Shown in pieces: positions 10,046 through 19,601 of a stretch of DNA of 64,000 bases. The position numbers and the translations under genes were made by a program. Within the stretch, counting starts at the first letter, position 1. Each line of letters starts with the position of its first letter. The DNA comes from Clostridium lacusfryxellense (GTDB taxonomy: Bacteria > Bacillota > Clostridia > Clostridiales > Clostridiaceae): contig NZ_JAHLEB010000006.1 in the NCBI RefSeq assembly GCF_018861735.1, forward strand, positions 62,001 through 126,000, in the 5' to 3' direction. The notes under the pieces are model-generated. The model ran no database searches and was not told the DNA's origin. It worked only from the letters and a program-made list of their open reading frames with translations.

Positions 10046-11128
10046 CTAATTAGTTGTAGCTACTTCTTCTTGATGTATAAATTCATCTGAACCAATACCA
10101 GCTATCTCTCTCATATCAGAATCGACCATCATTTTAACTAACTGTTTAAAACTAACTTTTCTTTCCCATCCAAGCTCTGTTTCAGCCTTAGTCGAATCTC
10201 CCCAAAGTAGTTCAACTTCTGCCGGTCTAAAATATCTAGGATTTATATCCACTAGAAGTTTCCTAGTTAATTTATTGTATCCCTTTTCCTCAGATCCAGT
10301 ACCTTCCCACTCTATATCTATCCCAACTTCTTTAAATGATAATTCTACAAACTCTCTAACAGTATGAGTTTCATTTGTTGCTATAACATAATCACGAGGC
10401 TCATCTTGTTGTAATAATAACCACATAGCTTCAACGTAATCTCCAGCATATCCCCAGTCTCTTTTTGCATCCATATTACCAAGCGACAATTTTTCTTGTT
10501 TTCCTGCTATAATGCTAGCTACTGCTCTTGTTACTTTTCTTGTAACAAAAGTTTCTCCACGTCTTGGGGATTCATGATTAAATAGTATCCCATTACATGC
10601 AAATAAATCATACGATTCTCTGTAGTTTATAGTAATCCAATAAGAGTATAATTTTGCTACTCCATAGGGACTCTTAGGGTAAAATGGCGTTTTTTCACTT
10701 TGTGGTGCAGTGCCAGGTAATCCACCAAATAGCTCCGAAGTTGATGCTTGATAAAATTTGCATTTTAATCCGCTTTCTTTTATAGCATCTAGTATTCTAA
10801 GAGTTCCCATACCATCTGTATCTGCAGTATATTCAGGAACATCAAAGGAAACTTGCACGTGACTTTGAGCACCTAAATTATATATTTCATCCGGCCTAAT
10901 TTTTTCTATTAATCTATTTAAATTACTTGAATCCGTTAAATCTCCATGATGAAGAAAAAGACTTTTATTCCCTATTTCAGGGTCATTAAATAAATAATCT
11001 ATCCTCTTTGTATTAAAAGAACTAGCTCTTCTAATTATGCCGTGAACTTCATACCCTTTTTCTAATAATAATTCCGTTAAATAAGATCCGTCTTGTCCCG
11101 TTATTCCTGTTATTAATGCTTTTTTCAA
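10046..11128 (-). CDS. gmd: GDP-mannose 4,6-dehydratase
   Basis: Converts GDP-D-mannose to GDP-4-keto-6-deoxy-D-mannose, feeding fcl. Rossmann motif GITGQDGSY at the N-terminus, NLGAQSHV, the TSELFG active-site strand, YGVAK with the catalytic Tyr/Lys, and a family-typical [10 protein letters not shown] near the C-terminus. The upstream TTG at 11146 overlaps the ribosome binding site (AAAGGTGATG); the TTG at 11128 is correctly spaced and gives [11 protein letters not shown], so it was chosen. A fragment of a second gmd gene lies at 41609-41829. Confidence 0.93.
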   Translation of the reverse strand: MKKALITGITGQDGSYLTELLLEKGYEVHGIIRRASSFNTKRIDYLFNDPEIGNKSLFLHHGDLTDSSNLNRLIEKIRPDEIYNLGAQSHVQVSFDVPEYTADTDGMGTLRILDAIKESGLKCKFYQASTSELFGGLPGTAPQSEKTPFYPKSPYGVAKLYSYWITINYRESYDLFACNGILFNHESPRRGETFVTRKVTRAVASIIAGKQEKLSLGNMDAKRDWGYAGDYVEAMWLLLQQDEPRDYVIATNETHTVREFVELSFKEVGIDIEWEGTGSEEKGYNKLTRKLLVDINPRYFRPAEVELLWGDSTKAETELGWERKVSFKQLVKMMVDSDMREIAGIGSDEFIHQEEVATTN

Positions 11129-11197
11129 AAAATCATCACCTTTCAAACTAATAATATATGCTACTTATAATTCTCTATGAACCCTTTATTCTCAATG

Positions 11198-11232
11198 GAA
11201 ATACCATTTATATATTATATAAATGGTATTTC
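11198..11232 (-). promoter_or_regulatory. Perfect 35-bp palindrome across the rfbC stop codon
   Basis: Two perfect 17-base arms around a one-base centre at 11215. GAAATACCATTTATA lies on one side and its exact complement on the other, and the last codons and stop of rfbC lie inside. The minus-strand tail is only TTTCC, so it is a weak terminator at best. It may act as an attenuator or mRNA-stability hairpin between the rhamnose genes and gmd-fcl. Confidence 0.6.
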
Positions 11233-11772
11233 TAATTCACTAAGTTTCTTTTGAACTTTATCTTTTTCAGATAGAAGTATTTCATCTATTCCATCTGTTG
11301 GCCATTCTATATTGATTTCTGGATCATTCCATAACAATCCACAATCAAACTCTGGATGATAAAAATCAGTACATTTATATACAAACTCTGCTTCATCAGA
11401 TGTAACTAAAAATCCATGTGCAAAACCTTCTGGCACATAAAATTGTTTTTTGTTTTGTTCAGTTAAGAGTACTCCGTACCACTTACCATAAGTTTCTGAC
11501 CCCTTTCTCAAATCAACAGCAACATCAAAAACTGCGCCTCTTATTACTCGAACAAGTTTACCTTGAGTGTGTTTAGTTTGAAAATGAAGCCCTCTAAGCA
11601 CTCCTTTAGTAGACATTGATTGATTGTCTTGTACAAACAGCATATCAAGGCCTGCTGCTTTAAATTCCTCATAATTATAAGTTTCCATAAAGTATCCGCG
11701 GTTATCACCAAAGACCTTTGGTTCTATAACATATAGATCTTTTATTCCTGTTTTAGTAAATGTAAATGCCAT
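11215..11772 (-). CDS. rfbC: dTDP-4-dehydrorhamnose 3,5-epimerase
   Basis: A 185-residue cupin-fold epimerase of the dTDP-L-rhamnose pathway, acting after RfbB and before RfbD. The catalytic His sits in RGLHFQ, and PEGFAHGF, DNRGYFMETY and the FVQDNQS motif are all conserved. Its length matches the family. It lies 9 bases after rfbB in the operon. Its final codons form part of a perfect palindrome. Confidence 0.95.
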   Translation of the reverse strand: MAFTFTKTGIKDLYVIEPKVFGDNRGYFMETYNYEEFKAAGLDMLFVQDNQSMSTKGVLRGLHFQTKHTQGKLVRVIRGAVFDVAVDLRKGSETYGKWYGVLLTEQNKKQFYVPEGFAHGFLVTSDEAEFVYKCTDFYHPEFDCGLLWNDPEINIEWPTDGIDEILLSEKDKVQKKLSELEIPFI

Positions 11773-11781
11773 TAATAATCC

Positions 11782-12837
11782 CTACTTTCCTTCATACATT
11801 TTATCGTAGTATTTTTGATATTGTCCTGAAGTTACATTATTCATCCAATCTTTATTATCTAAATTCCATTGGATTGTTTTCTTAATCCCCACTTCAAAAG
11901 TTGTTTCAGGATACCATCCTAATTCTTCTTTAATTTTAACTGGATCTATACCATATCTCTTGTCATGCCCTTTTCTATCTTCTACATATTTAATTAAGGT
12001 TTCTGATATTTCTTTATCAACACTTTCATGTAAATACTCAATAACAGTTTTAACTATTTGCATATTTGTTCTTTCATTATGTCCACCAACGTTATAAACT
12101 TCACCTAATCTACCATTATTTATAACCATATCAATAGCTTTACAATGATCTTCAACATAAAGCCAATCTCTTATGTTCAAGCCATCACCATATACTGGTA
12201 AGTCTTTGTGATTTAAACAGTTATTTATAAGTAATGGTATTAATTTTTCTGGAAATTGGAATGGACCATAGTTATTTGAACATCTTGTAATATTTACTGG
12301 CATTTTAAAAGTGTCAGCATAAGCTTTAACCATTAAATCTGCTCCAGCCTTACTTGATGAATAAGGACTATGAGAATCTAGTGGAGTCTCTTCAACGAAA
12401 TATCCTGTTTCGCCAAGTGAACCATATACTTCATCTGTAGAAACTTGTAAATACTTCACTCCAGCTTTAAATCCAGTCTCTGTTTCCCAAGCATTTTTTG
12501 CTACATTTAAAAGATTAACTGTACCTAATACATTAGTTTTTGCAAATATTTCAGGTTCTTTTATGCTTCTATCAACATGTGACTCTGCAGCAAAATTCAC
12601 TACATAATCAATGTCATATACTTTGAATAAGTTTTCTACAACCTCTTTATCGCATATATCACCTTGCACAAAAATGTGGTTTTTATTATTTTCTATAGCC
12701 TTTAAGTTCTCAAGATTTCCTGCATAAGTTAATTTATCGAAATTAACTATCTTTATATCTGAATATTTACCTAACATATATATAACAAAATTAGACCCAA
12801 TAAATCCTGCTCCACCTGTCACTAAATAAGTTTTCAT
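11782..12837 (-). CDS. rfbB: dTDP-glucose 4,6-dehydratase
   Basis: A 351-residue NAD-dependent dehydratase, second step of dTDP-rhamnose synthesis. TGGAGFIGSNF binds NAD; STDEVYG, YSSSKAGAD (catalytic Tyr/Lys) and NNYGPFQFPEKLIP are diagnostic of RmlB. GGAGG precedes the ATG at good spacing. Complete and of normal length, between rfbA and rfbC. Confidence 0.96.
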   Translation of the reverse strand: MKTYLVTGGAGFIGSNFVIYMLGKYSDIKIVNFDKLTYAGNLENLKAIENNKNHIFVQGDICDKEVVENLFKVYDIDYVVNFAAESHVDRSIKEPEIFAKTNVLGTVNLLNVAKNAWETETGFKAGVKYLQVSTDEVYGSLGETGYFVEETPLDSHSPYSSSKAGADLMVKAYADTFKMPVNITRCSNNYGPFQFPEKLIPLLINNCLNHKDLPVYGDGLNIRDWLYVEDHCKAIDMVINNGRLGEVYNVGGHNERTNMQIVKTVIEYLHESVDKEISETLIKYVEDRKGHDKRYGIDPVKIKEELGWYPETTFEVGIKKTIQWNLDNKDWMNNVTSGQYQKYYDKMYEGK

Positions 12838-12864
12838 AATTTTACCTCCAAAATAACAATTAAT

Positions 12865-13749
12865 TTATTTATTAGTTTCCTTAGATTCGTCAGCTATACT
12901 CAATAAATATTTTCCATATTCCACTTTAACTAATGGTTCTGCAAGTTTTATTAATTGCTCCCTGTTTATAAACCCTTTTCTATAAGCAATCTCTTCTAAA
13001 CAAGCAACATATAATCCTTGTCTTGTTTGAATAGCCTCAACAAAATTGGCAGCATCAAGCAATCCTCTATGAGTACCTGTATCAAGCCATGCCATTCCAC
13101 GTCCAAACAGTTCAACCTTTAGTTTTCCACGTCTTAAGTATTCATTATTTACTGCAGTAATTTCTATTTCGCCTCTATCAGATGGTTTAACATTTTTAGC
13201 AATTTCCACTACATCATTATCATAAAAATAAAGCCCTGGAACTGCATAATTTGATTTAGGGTTTTTAGGTTTCTCTTCTATAGATACAACATTGTTATTT
13301 TCATCAAATTCTACTACACCAAATTCTGTTGGATTACTAACATGATATCCAAATATAGTTGAACCTACTTCTCTTGATGCAGCTCTTGCAAGTCTTTCAC
13401 TAAATCCATATCCGTGAAAAATATTATCTCCAAGTACTAACGCTACTCTATCATCACCAATAAATTCTTCTCCGATTATAAAGGCGTCAGCAAGTCCTCT
13501 TGGTTCCTCTTGAACAGCATATTGTATATTAAGTCCTAATTGACTTCCATCCCCGAATAAACATTCAAAAGTACTTATGTCTCTAGGTGTTGATATAAGT
13601 AGTATATCCTTAATTCCTGTTAACATTAGTACTGATAGCGGGTAGTATATCATCGGTTTATCATATATTGGTAATATTTGCTTAGATACAGCTTTTGTTA
13701 CTGGGTGAAGCCTAGTTCCAGATCCTCCAGCTAATATAATTCCTTTCAT
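12865..13749 (-). CDS. rfbA: Glucose-1-phosphate thymidylyltransferase
   Basis: A 294-residue nucleotidyltransferase making dTDP-glucose, the entry step to dTDP-L-rhamnose. The signature [11 protein letters not shown] is followed by [25 protein letters not shown] and [19 protein letters not shown] ribosome binding site. Its position directly ahead of rfbB and rfbC is the usual gene order; rfbD is in the neighbouring operon at 15745. Confidence 0.96.
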   Translation of the reverse strand: MKGIILAGGSGTRLHPVTKAVSKQILPIYDKPMIYYPLSVLMLTGIKDILLISTPRDISTFECLFGDGSQLGLNIQYAVQEEPRGLADAFIIGEEFIGDDRVALVLGDNIFHGYGFSERLARAASREVGSTIFGYHVSNPTEFGVVEFDENNNVVSIEEKPKNPKSNYAVPGLYFYDNDVVEIAKNVKPSDRGEIEITAVNNEYLRRGKLKVELFGRGMAWLDTGTHRGLLDAANFVEAIQTRQGLYVACLEEIAYRKGFINREQLIKLAEPLVKVEYGKYLLSIADESKETNK

Positions 13750-13791
13750 ATTTGTTCCTCCTGAATTATTATTATTTCTATTATTAAAATC

Positions 13792-14670
13792 CTAAAATAC
13801 TCTTTTTCCCTTTTTAAAAGTGTTTATTGTTAAACTTAAACCCCATTTTGAGTAGATTCCCAAATAAGTCAATAAATTAATAAAAATATTATATTGGTTT
13901 TTGTAATGTTTGTTATAAAATATAAACATTGCTTTATGAAATACGCCTATCATTTTTGTGCTTTGTTTTTTACTACTTTCCCCTTTATAATGTACAATAC
14001 TTACCTTAGGGTAATAATAATTTTTCCAACCTGCTTGTTTTACCCTATAACACCAATCAATATCCTCTCCATACATAAAAAAGGTTTCATCAAGAAGTCC
14101 AACTTTTTCGATTGTTTCCTTCGGAAGCATCATAAACGCACCAACTAAAGCATCAACTTCGCTTTCCTCATCCTCGTGTATAAAAGTAGCATTATACCCT
14201 CCGAATTTTTTATTATTAGGAAATAGCTTGTCTAGCTTTGTAAGATAGCAGAAAGAGTTCCACGGAGACGGAAATCCCCTTTTACATGCTTTGTCTAAAG
14301 TACCATCTATTTTCACAACTTTACATCCAAGACATCCAATCTCTTTATTCTTCTCCATAAAATAAACACACTGCTCTAATGTGCCTTCTGGTACAATAGT
14401 ATCAGGGTTTAAAATTAAAACATATTTACTTTCCTTGCATTGTCTTATAGCTAAATTATTTGCCTGTGAGAACCCACCATTAATGCTATTGCGTATGAGC
14501 CTTACCTTCGGAAATTCATTTTCTACCATCTCAGCGCTCTTATCTTTTGATTGATTATCCACTACCCATATTTCATATTCTATGTTTTCAGTATTTTTAA
14601 TTACAGAAGTTAAACAATCTCTTAATAGGTCCACCGTATTATAACTCACTATGACTATTGATAAGTCCAT
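13792..14670 (-). CDS. GT2 family glycosyltransferase (rhamnosyltransferase-like)
   Basis: A 292-residue GT-A glycosyltransferase. LSIVIVSYNTVDLL and VVDNQSKDKSAEMV form the nucleotide site, LILNPDT is the DxD-like metal site near residue 95, and GEDIDWCYR near 208 is the acceptor motif. A hydrophobic segment near the C-terminus may bind the membrane. It sits between the priming transferase and rfbA, so it may add the second sugar (inference). Confidence 0.82.
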   Translation of the reverse strand: MDLSIVIVSYNTVDLLRDCLTSVIKNTENIEYEIWVVDNQSKDKSAEMVENEFPKVRLIRNSINGGFSQANNLAIRQCKESKYVLILNPDTIVPEGTLEQCVYFMEKNKEIGCLGCKVVKIDGTLDKACKRGFPSPWNSFCYLTKLDKLFPNNKKFGGYNATFIHEDEESEVDALVGAFMMLPKETIEKVGLLDETFFMYGEDIDWCYRVKQAGWKNYYYPKVSIVHYKGESSKKQSTKMIGVFHKAMFIFYNKHYKNQYNIFINLLTYLGIYSKWGLSLTINTFKKGKRVF

Positions 14671-14717
14671 ATGCTGTCCCTCTTTTTCTTTCCGTATTTT
14701 AATTAAACAATAGTGTT

Positions 14718-15383
14718 TTACATTGCTCCTTCTTTTTTAAATACTACAAAAACCGTTTTAAAAATAATTTTTATATCCATCCAAAAATTTCTTTTATCTA
14801 TGTATTGCATGTCTAATTGTACCCTTTCGTCGTAGGTAGTATCACTTCTGCCACCAGCTTGCCAATTGCCTGTTAAACCTGGTTTAATAGTTAATAGCTT
14901 GTCTCCATATATTCCATATTTCTCAATTTCTTTTTCTACAATTGGTCTAGGTCCAACTACAGACATATTTCCGATTAAAATATTTAAAAGCTGCGGAAGC
15001 TCATCTAAACTTGACTTTCTTAAGAACTTACCTAACTTTGTTATTCTCGCATCATTCTCAAATTTAAAGTTTTCCTCGAATTCTCGTTTCATATCCTCTG
15101 TCATATTTTTCAATATATCTTCTGCATTAGTTACCATAGTTCTAAATTTATAAACTTTTATCTTCTTACCCCTTTTACCTAGTCTTGTATGTCCAAAGAA
15201 AACTGGTCCTGGTGAATCTAGCTTTACCATAATTCCAAGGATCAAAAACAATGGTGAAAATATTACAATAGCAATTAATGAACTTATAAAATCAAAACAC
15301 CTTTTCCGAACTTTATACGTTGATTTTTCTGTTAATATATCATTAGATACTATTTCAATATTTTCTATGTTTAATTGCTCCAT
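14718..15383 (-). CDS. Undecaprenyl-phosphate sugar phosphotransferase (priming enzyme) 1
   Basis: A 221-residue PF02397-type transferase that moves a sugar-1-phosphate to undecaprenyl phosphate and starts the repeat unit. One membrane segment (FISSLIAIVIFSPLFLILG) is followed by SPGPVFFGHTRLGK, YKFRTM, SSLDELPQLLN and VVGPRP, then LTGNWQAGGRS. It is the first gene of EPS operon 1 and is close in sequence to the enzyme at 17682, so the two are paralogs in adjacent operons. The ATG has GGGGG upstream, and a clear promoter lies at 15481-15509. Confidence 0.9.
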   Translation of the reverse strand: MEQLNIENIEIVSNDILTEKSTYKVRKRCFDFISSLIAIVIFSPLFLILGIMVKLDSPGPVFFGHTRLGKRGKKIKVYKFRTMVTNAEDILKNMTEDMKREFEENFKFENDARITKLGKFLRKSSLDELPQLLNILIGNMSVVGPRPIVEKEIEKYGIYGDKLLTIKPGLTGNWQAGGRSDTTYDERVQLDMQYIDKRNFWMDIKIIFKTVFVVFKKEGAM

Positions 15384-15460
15384 TTACTTTTCCCCCTAAT
15401 CAATTTTAAAAACTAACTATTTTAAACTACTTACACCCCAATTATGTAATTACCATTTCC

Positions 15461-15485
15461 ATTATATGATATCCTATCATATAAT
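15461..15485. promoter_or_regulatory. 25-bp inverted repeat at the transcription start of EPS operon 1
   Basis: Perfect arms ATTATATGATA / TATCATATAAT around TCC, overlapping the -10 box and the expected transcription start. It could be an operator or a 5'-end mRNA hairpin. Confidence 0.5.
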
Positions 15486-15509
15486 ATCATCTTTAAAATA
15501 AAAGTTCAA
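15481..15509 (-). promoter_or_regulatory. Promoter of EPS operon 1
   Basis: On the minus strand TTGAAC (15504-15509), a 17-base spacer and TATTAT (15481-15486) form a good sigma-A promoter about 98 bases ahead of the first gene. The remaining bases of the 361-base gap 15384-15744 hold only the terminator at 15703-15731. Confidence 0.65.
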
Positions 15510-15702
15510 ACATTTTTATACATATATACAAAGTATTTTTAAATAATATAGGCCAAAAAGATAGTTTCCGTTAATTAATATATATTTTTGTATTATAATA
15601 TATATATTCATATAATTATTACCAAAATAAGATATTTTATTAATAAAAAACTACAAATTTTTCATTTATATAACATAATGCATTTCACCTAGCTTCAACG
15701 TC

Positions 15703-15731
15703 AAAAACTACCGAAATATATCGCCGGTAGT
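15703..15731 (-). terminator. Terminator of the rfbD operon
   Basis: Minus-strand hairpin ACTACCG...CGGTAGT followed by TTTTT, 14 bases after the rfbD stop. It separates the upstream manC/rfbD operon from the promoter of EPS operon 1. Confidence 0.8.
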
Positions 15732-15744
15732 CCCCCTGACCCAT

Positions 15745-16578
15745 TTACTTTAAATATTCATTAATTGCTTCTTGCCAAGTTCTAGTTATATCCCCGGTAG
15801 TTAATTCCAGCATAGAATTTCTAAGAACTGAATATTCTGGTCTTTTTGCCGGTCTTGGAAATTCATCGGTTGTGCATGGTAAAACTACTGTATCTATACC
15901 CTTAAGTCTAAATATTTCTTTAGTAAATTCATACCAAGTACATTCCCCTTTACATGTACAATGAAAAAGTCCATAATTCTTATCTTCTACAAGTTTTACT
16001 ATAACTCTAGCTAAATCAACTGCACTTGTAGGTGTTCCTCTTTGGTCATTAACTACCTTTAAGGTTTTATTAGTTTCACTTAATTTAATCATAGTTTTTA
16101 CAAAATTATTTCCGTCACCATAAAGCCATGCCGTTCTAACTATGTAATGTTTAGAATTAAGATTTTGAACTAATATTTCTCCCTCAAGCTTTGTTTTACC
16201 ATAAATAGTTTGTGGAGCCACGACGTCAAATTCTGTTAATGATTTATTAACACTGCCATCAAAAACATAGTCTGTTGAAACTTGAACAATTTCTGCACCA
16301 ATTTGATTTGCTGCCGCTGCTAAGTTTTTAGGTCCTATTGTATTTATCTTATACGCCAAATCTATTTCAGTCTCACATTTATCAACAGCTGTAAGTGCAG
16401 CACAGTTGATAATCACATCTGGTTTGTTTTCATTTACAAAACTATTTACTTGATTTACATTTGTTATATCTAAATCAGATACATCCGTAAGTATTAAATC
16501 AACGCCTTTTTTCTCTTTATATTGATTAGCTAGTTCTCTTCCAAGCTGACCATTAGCTCCTGTTATTAATACCTTCAT
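15745..16578 (-). CDS. rfbD: dTDP-4-dehydrorhamnose reductase
   Basis: Last step of dTDP-L-rhamnose synthesis, NAD(P)H-dependent. MKVLITGANGQLGREL, VSTDYVFDG, YGKTKLEGE (catalytic Tyr/Lys) and VRTAWLYG are conserved. An in-frame ATG exists at 16620, but AGAGGAGA lies 8 bases before the ATG at 16578, giving the canonical N-terminus; that start was chosen. It follows manC and is separated from rfbABC, which belong to the next operon. Confidence 0.94.
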   Translation of the reverse strand: MKVLITGANGQLGRELANQYKEKKGVDLILTDVSDLDITNVNQVNSFVNENKPDVIINCAALTAVDKCETEIDLAYKINTIGPKNLAAAANQIGAEIVQVSTDYVFDGSVNKSLTEFDVVAPQTIYGKTKLEGEILVQNLNSKHYIVRTAWLYGDGNNFVKTMIKLSETNKTLKVVNDQRGTPTSAVDLARVIVKLVEDKNYGLFHCTCKGECTWYEFTKEIFRLKGIDTVVLPCTTDEFPRPAKRPEYSVLRNSMLELTTGDITRTWQEAINEYLK

Positions 16579-16620
16579 AATCATTCTCCTCTTTTGCTTA
16601 TTTATAACTGTAAAATACAT

Positions 16621-17667
16621 TTAAATTTTCGACTTAAATGATCTTATATTTTCCATATCTTCTTTCTTCCCAACAAATATCATATCATCACTTTCAACCA
16701 CAAATATATCCTCAAGCCCTGAGATAACTATAGTTTTACCATTACTAATAATCATGTTATTACTGCAATCAAATTTACGTACGTTCCCCACACAAACATT
16801 ATTATTGTTGTCTTTCTCCCTATACCTCTCAACAGCTTCCCAGCTACCCACATCATCCCATCCAAAATCTCCCTGAATAACGTATATGTCTTTTGCCTTC
16901 TCCATAATTCCAAAATCTACTGATATACTTTCAACATTATTATACTTTTCTTCTAATACTCTATTATAATCTTCATCACAGGTGGCTGCTATTTCACTTA
17001 GAACTTCAAAAGTATTTAACAGATGTTTCCTTGTAAGTCTTAAGATATTGGCAGCCTTCCAAATAAACATCCCACCATTCCAAAGGTAATTTCCATCTTT
17101 TAAATACTCTTTTGCCGTATCTAAGTCTGGTTTTTCAACAAAATTTTTAACTTGACGTATTTCACATCTATTTATTTCGCATTGCTTATAGCCGTAATTT
17201 ATATATCCATAACCTGTTTCAGGCCTATCCGGTTTCATACCTATTGTAACTATTGCCTCAATATTTTTATCCACAAAATCATCAGCACAATTTAATACTT
17301 CCAAGAAATTTGCCTCATGTTTTATAATATGATCTGATGGTAATACGACTATTGTAGCATCATCATATATTTTGTTAATATAAAAAGCAGAAAGCGCTAT
17401 GCATGGTGCTGTATTCTTCCCTACTGGTTCTATTATGATGTTTCTTTGTGACAAGTTAGGTAACTGTTCTTTAACTAAGTCCGTATACTGCATACCTGTT
17501 ACTATAAATATTCTTTCTATCGGGATAAGTTTTTCTAATCTTTTCACACTCATTTGAATCATCGTATCTTCACCAACAAGATTCAAAAACTGTTTTGGTT
17601 TTTCCTCCGTAGATAAGGGCCAGAACCTAGTTCCTTTTCCACCTGCCATAATTAAAGCACATAACAT
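16621..17667 (-). CDS. manC: Mannose-1-phosphate guanylyltransferase
   Basis: A 348-residue enzyme making GDP-mannose from mannose-1-phosphate and GTP; it supplies gmd. MAGGKGTRFWPLS is the nucleotide loop, KPKQFLNL the substrate motif, and FVEKPD and NGGMFIW are present. The C-terminal phosphomannose isomerase cupin of bifunctional ManC/AlgA is absent, so this is the short monofunctional form. It is 14 bases after the priming transferase at 17682. Confidence 0.92.
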   Translation of the reverse strand: MLCALIMAGGKGTRFWPLSTEEKPKQFLNLVGEDTMIQMSVKRLEKLIPIERIFIVTGMQYTDLVKEQLPNLSQRNIIIEPVGKNTAPCIALSAFYINKIYDDATIVVLPSDHIIKHEANFLEVLNCADDFVDKNIEAIVTIGMKPDRPETGYGYINYGYKQCEINRCEIRQVKNFVEKPDLDTAKEYLKDGNYLWNGGMFIWKAANILRLTRKHLLNTFEVLSEIAATCDEDYNRVLEEKYNNVESISVDFGIMEKAKDIYVIQGDFGWDDVGSWEAVERYREKDNNNNVCVGNVRKFDCSNNMIISNGKTIVISGLEDIFVVESDDMIFVGKKEDMENIRSFKSKI

Positions 17668-17681
17668 TTTAGCATCCTCTC

Positions 17682-18353
17682 CTATCTAGCCCCTTGTTTC
17701 CTAATCACAGCTCCAAAAGTCTTCAAAATAATCTTCAAATCCATGCAAATACTCCTATTATCTATATACTCCATATCTAGTCGCACTCTTTCATCATAGG
17801 TTGTATCACTTCTACCACTTGCTTGCCAATTCCCTGTAAGGCCTGGTTTTACACTTAATAGCTTGTCCCCATATATTCCATAATTCTCAATTTCTCTTTC
17901 TATTATTGGTCTAGGTCCAACAATAGACATATTACCCTTTAAAATATTTAATAATTGAGGTAGTTCATCTAGGCTTGATTTTCTTAAAAAATGTCCAAGT
18001 TTAGTTACTCTTGGGTCATTTTCAAGTTTAAAACTTTCATCAAACTCTATCTTTTGTTTTGGTGTTAATTGCTTAAGCAATTCTTCTGCATTTGGCAGCA
18101 TGGTTCTAAATTTATAAACTTTTATAAATTGGCCGTACTTACCTAACCTTTTATGTCCAAAAAAGACAGGTCCACTTGAGTCTAACTTAATGCAAATACC
18201 AACAAGAATCATTACAGGACTTAATAATAAAATTCCACATAAAGCTCCTACAATATCAGTTAATCTTTTAATTCTTACATATCCTGCATTTTTCTCATAC
18301 TGCCCTACAATTTTCACCTGTGTAGTCCTTAATTCCCTATCCAATTCCTGCAT
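17682..18353 (-). CDS. Undecaprenyl-phosphate sugar phosphotransferase (priming enzyme) 2
   Basis: A 223-residue PF02397-type priming transferase, paralog of the gene at 14718. One membrane segment (residues about 33-53), then SSGPVFFGHKRLGK, YKFRTM, SSLDELPQLLN, IVGPRP and LTGNWQASGRS. GGGGGAGGA lies before the ATG. It heads the manC-rfbD operon. Having two near-identical priming enzymes suggests a duplicated block, or that each operon can start a glycan. Confidence 0.88.
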   Translation of the reverse strand: MQELDRELRTTQVKIVGQYEKNAGYVRIKRLTDIVGALCGILLLSPVMILVGICIKLDSSGPVFFGHKRLGKYGQFIKVYKFRTMLPNAEELLKQLTPKQKIEFDESFKLENDPRVTKLGHFLRKSSLDELPQLLNILKGNMSIVGPRPIIEREIENYGIYGDKLLSVKPGLTGNWQASGRSDTTYDERVRLDMEYIDNRSICMDLKIILKTFGAVIRKQGAR

Positions 18354-18534
18354 TTACATCCTCCCCCTCTTTAGTAATATTCAAATTAGTATGACCTTCT
18401 GCCACCAATAATTTAAAATTAAATTTAAACTTTATTGTTATACTTGAAATAAAACTGTTCATCTTATTCAACATACTTTCTATAACTAAAATTCGACTCA
18501 TTATGTAATTTAATTCTTCCTCACTATATTTCAT
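18337..18534 (-). CDS. Possible small protein ahead of priming enzyme 2
   Basis: A 65-codon open frame overlapping the start of the priming transferase by 17 bases. The peptide is helical at first (SEEELNYIMSRILVIESML) with a basic middle. It has no clear ribosome binding site, and a TATACT box lies just before its ATG, so a leaderless start or chance are both possible. The other priming operon at 52723 is also preceded by small proteins, but no sequence similarity is obvious. Confidence 0.35.
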   Translation of the reverse strand: MKYSEEELNYIMSRILVIESMLNKMNSFISSITIKFKFNFKLLVAEGHTNLNITKEGEDVNAGIG

Positions 18535-18659
18535 AGTATATCACATCATAACATTTACAAAAAGTTTTCTTTTTCCATGATATCGTAAAACTAGTTGTAC
18601 TTAAATTTTAATTACTTTTGGATAATAGTTATGTATTAGTCAAATATTACACCTACACG

Positions 18660-18688
18660 AAAAAAGCTCTGACAAAAACACAGAGCCT
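18660..18688 (-). terminator. Terminator behind the CHAP-like pseudogene
   Basis: Minus-strand hairpin GCTCTG...CAGAGC followed by TTTTTT, downstream of the stop at 18721. Confidence 0.75.
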
Positions 18689-18720
18689 TTATATAAACAT
18701 ATTATTTTTTTATTCATTAA

Positions 18721-19268
18721 TTATTTATTCATAAAGAAAGCAAAAGCATCTGTGGAGGCAGTTTGCCCCATGTTTCGTACATGAACAGTGTTCCCTTGAT
18801 TATCTGCAACATATGCCAAAGTATAGCTTCCACTATTAACCCATCCCATAAATGCAAAAGTATGAGTTGAGTATCCAGATCCACCTGAAACTGTAAAGCA
18901 AATACTTCCTCGTGTAAGCTTTTTGATATTATAATTAGATGACCATCCGTGTGAACTTAAATAACCTAAATACTGCCTTGTATTGCATGTCCATATTGGA
19001 ACCGCTATTCCTATTCTTCTCATTGCTTCACTTGAAAAATAAACGCAGTTATTAGAATAATCTCTACTAAGTACACTTCTGACATTAACTGCAGGGGTTA
19101 AATAAGCTGCTAGCTTTACCTGGATTTTGTTTGATTTAAGCCATTTGCTGCGGCAATTTTATCAGCTTGTATTTTTGCAAGTCTATCTGATTTTATTTTA
19201 GCTGATCTATCTGCTTCTAGGTTAGCTAATCTGTCTGCTTCTACTTTAGCTACTCTATCCCTGCCCAA
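18721..19268 (-). pseudogene. Broken secreted CHAP-like hydrolase with coiled-coil repeats
   Basis: Two frames join to one protein. The upstream part (19268 to about 19125) encodes repeated DRxAKxEA units, a coiled coil, and ends in a stop at the frame junction near 19123. The other frame then reads AYLTPAVNVRSVLSRDYS, NNCVYFSSEAMRRIG and ends at 18721. The Cys of NNCVYF and the His of THTFAFMGW look like the pair of a CHAP or NlpC-type peptidase. A one-base shift breaks the gene, and there is no signal peptide or start: stops lie just upstream of 19268. The remnant open from ATG 19023 is 100 codons and lacks the catalytic Cys. Confidence 0.7.
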
Positions 19269-19601
19269 TCATTACTTGTAAAGCAAATACTTAGTATTAA
19301 GTGTAACTATTTTGTAACATTTTTTTTATAATAATGAGATATACTATAGATAGATGAAAACAGCATGTCCTAATATTAATTTTATAATGTGCACTCTCTA
19401 CCTATTGGTTTATTATTCATATTCCTTTAATTTAACCATTCCTAAATTCGAATAATAATTCAACATCACCCCAGTAGATAATGTAGTTTCATGCATTAAA
19501 TATTAAATTTAATCTATATCCAAACTGTTGTAAAATATATTTAAAAGTTCTACTATTATATGTGGAATATATTTATTACTATAAAAAGAGGTGCGATCAT
19601 C
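19269..19601. other. Gene-free stretch
   Basis: No gene seen. It must hold the promoter of the VanW gene, whose ribosome binding site AGAGGTG lies at about 19588. Confidence 0.5.
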
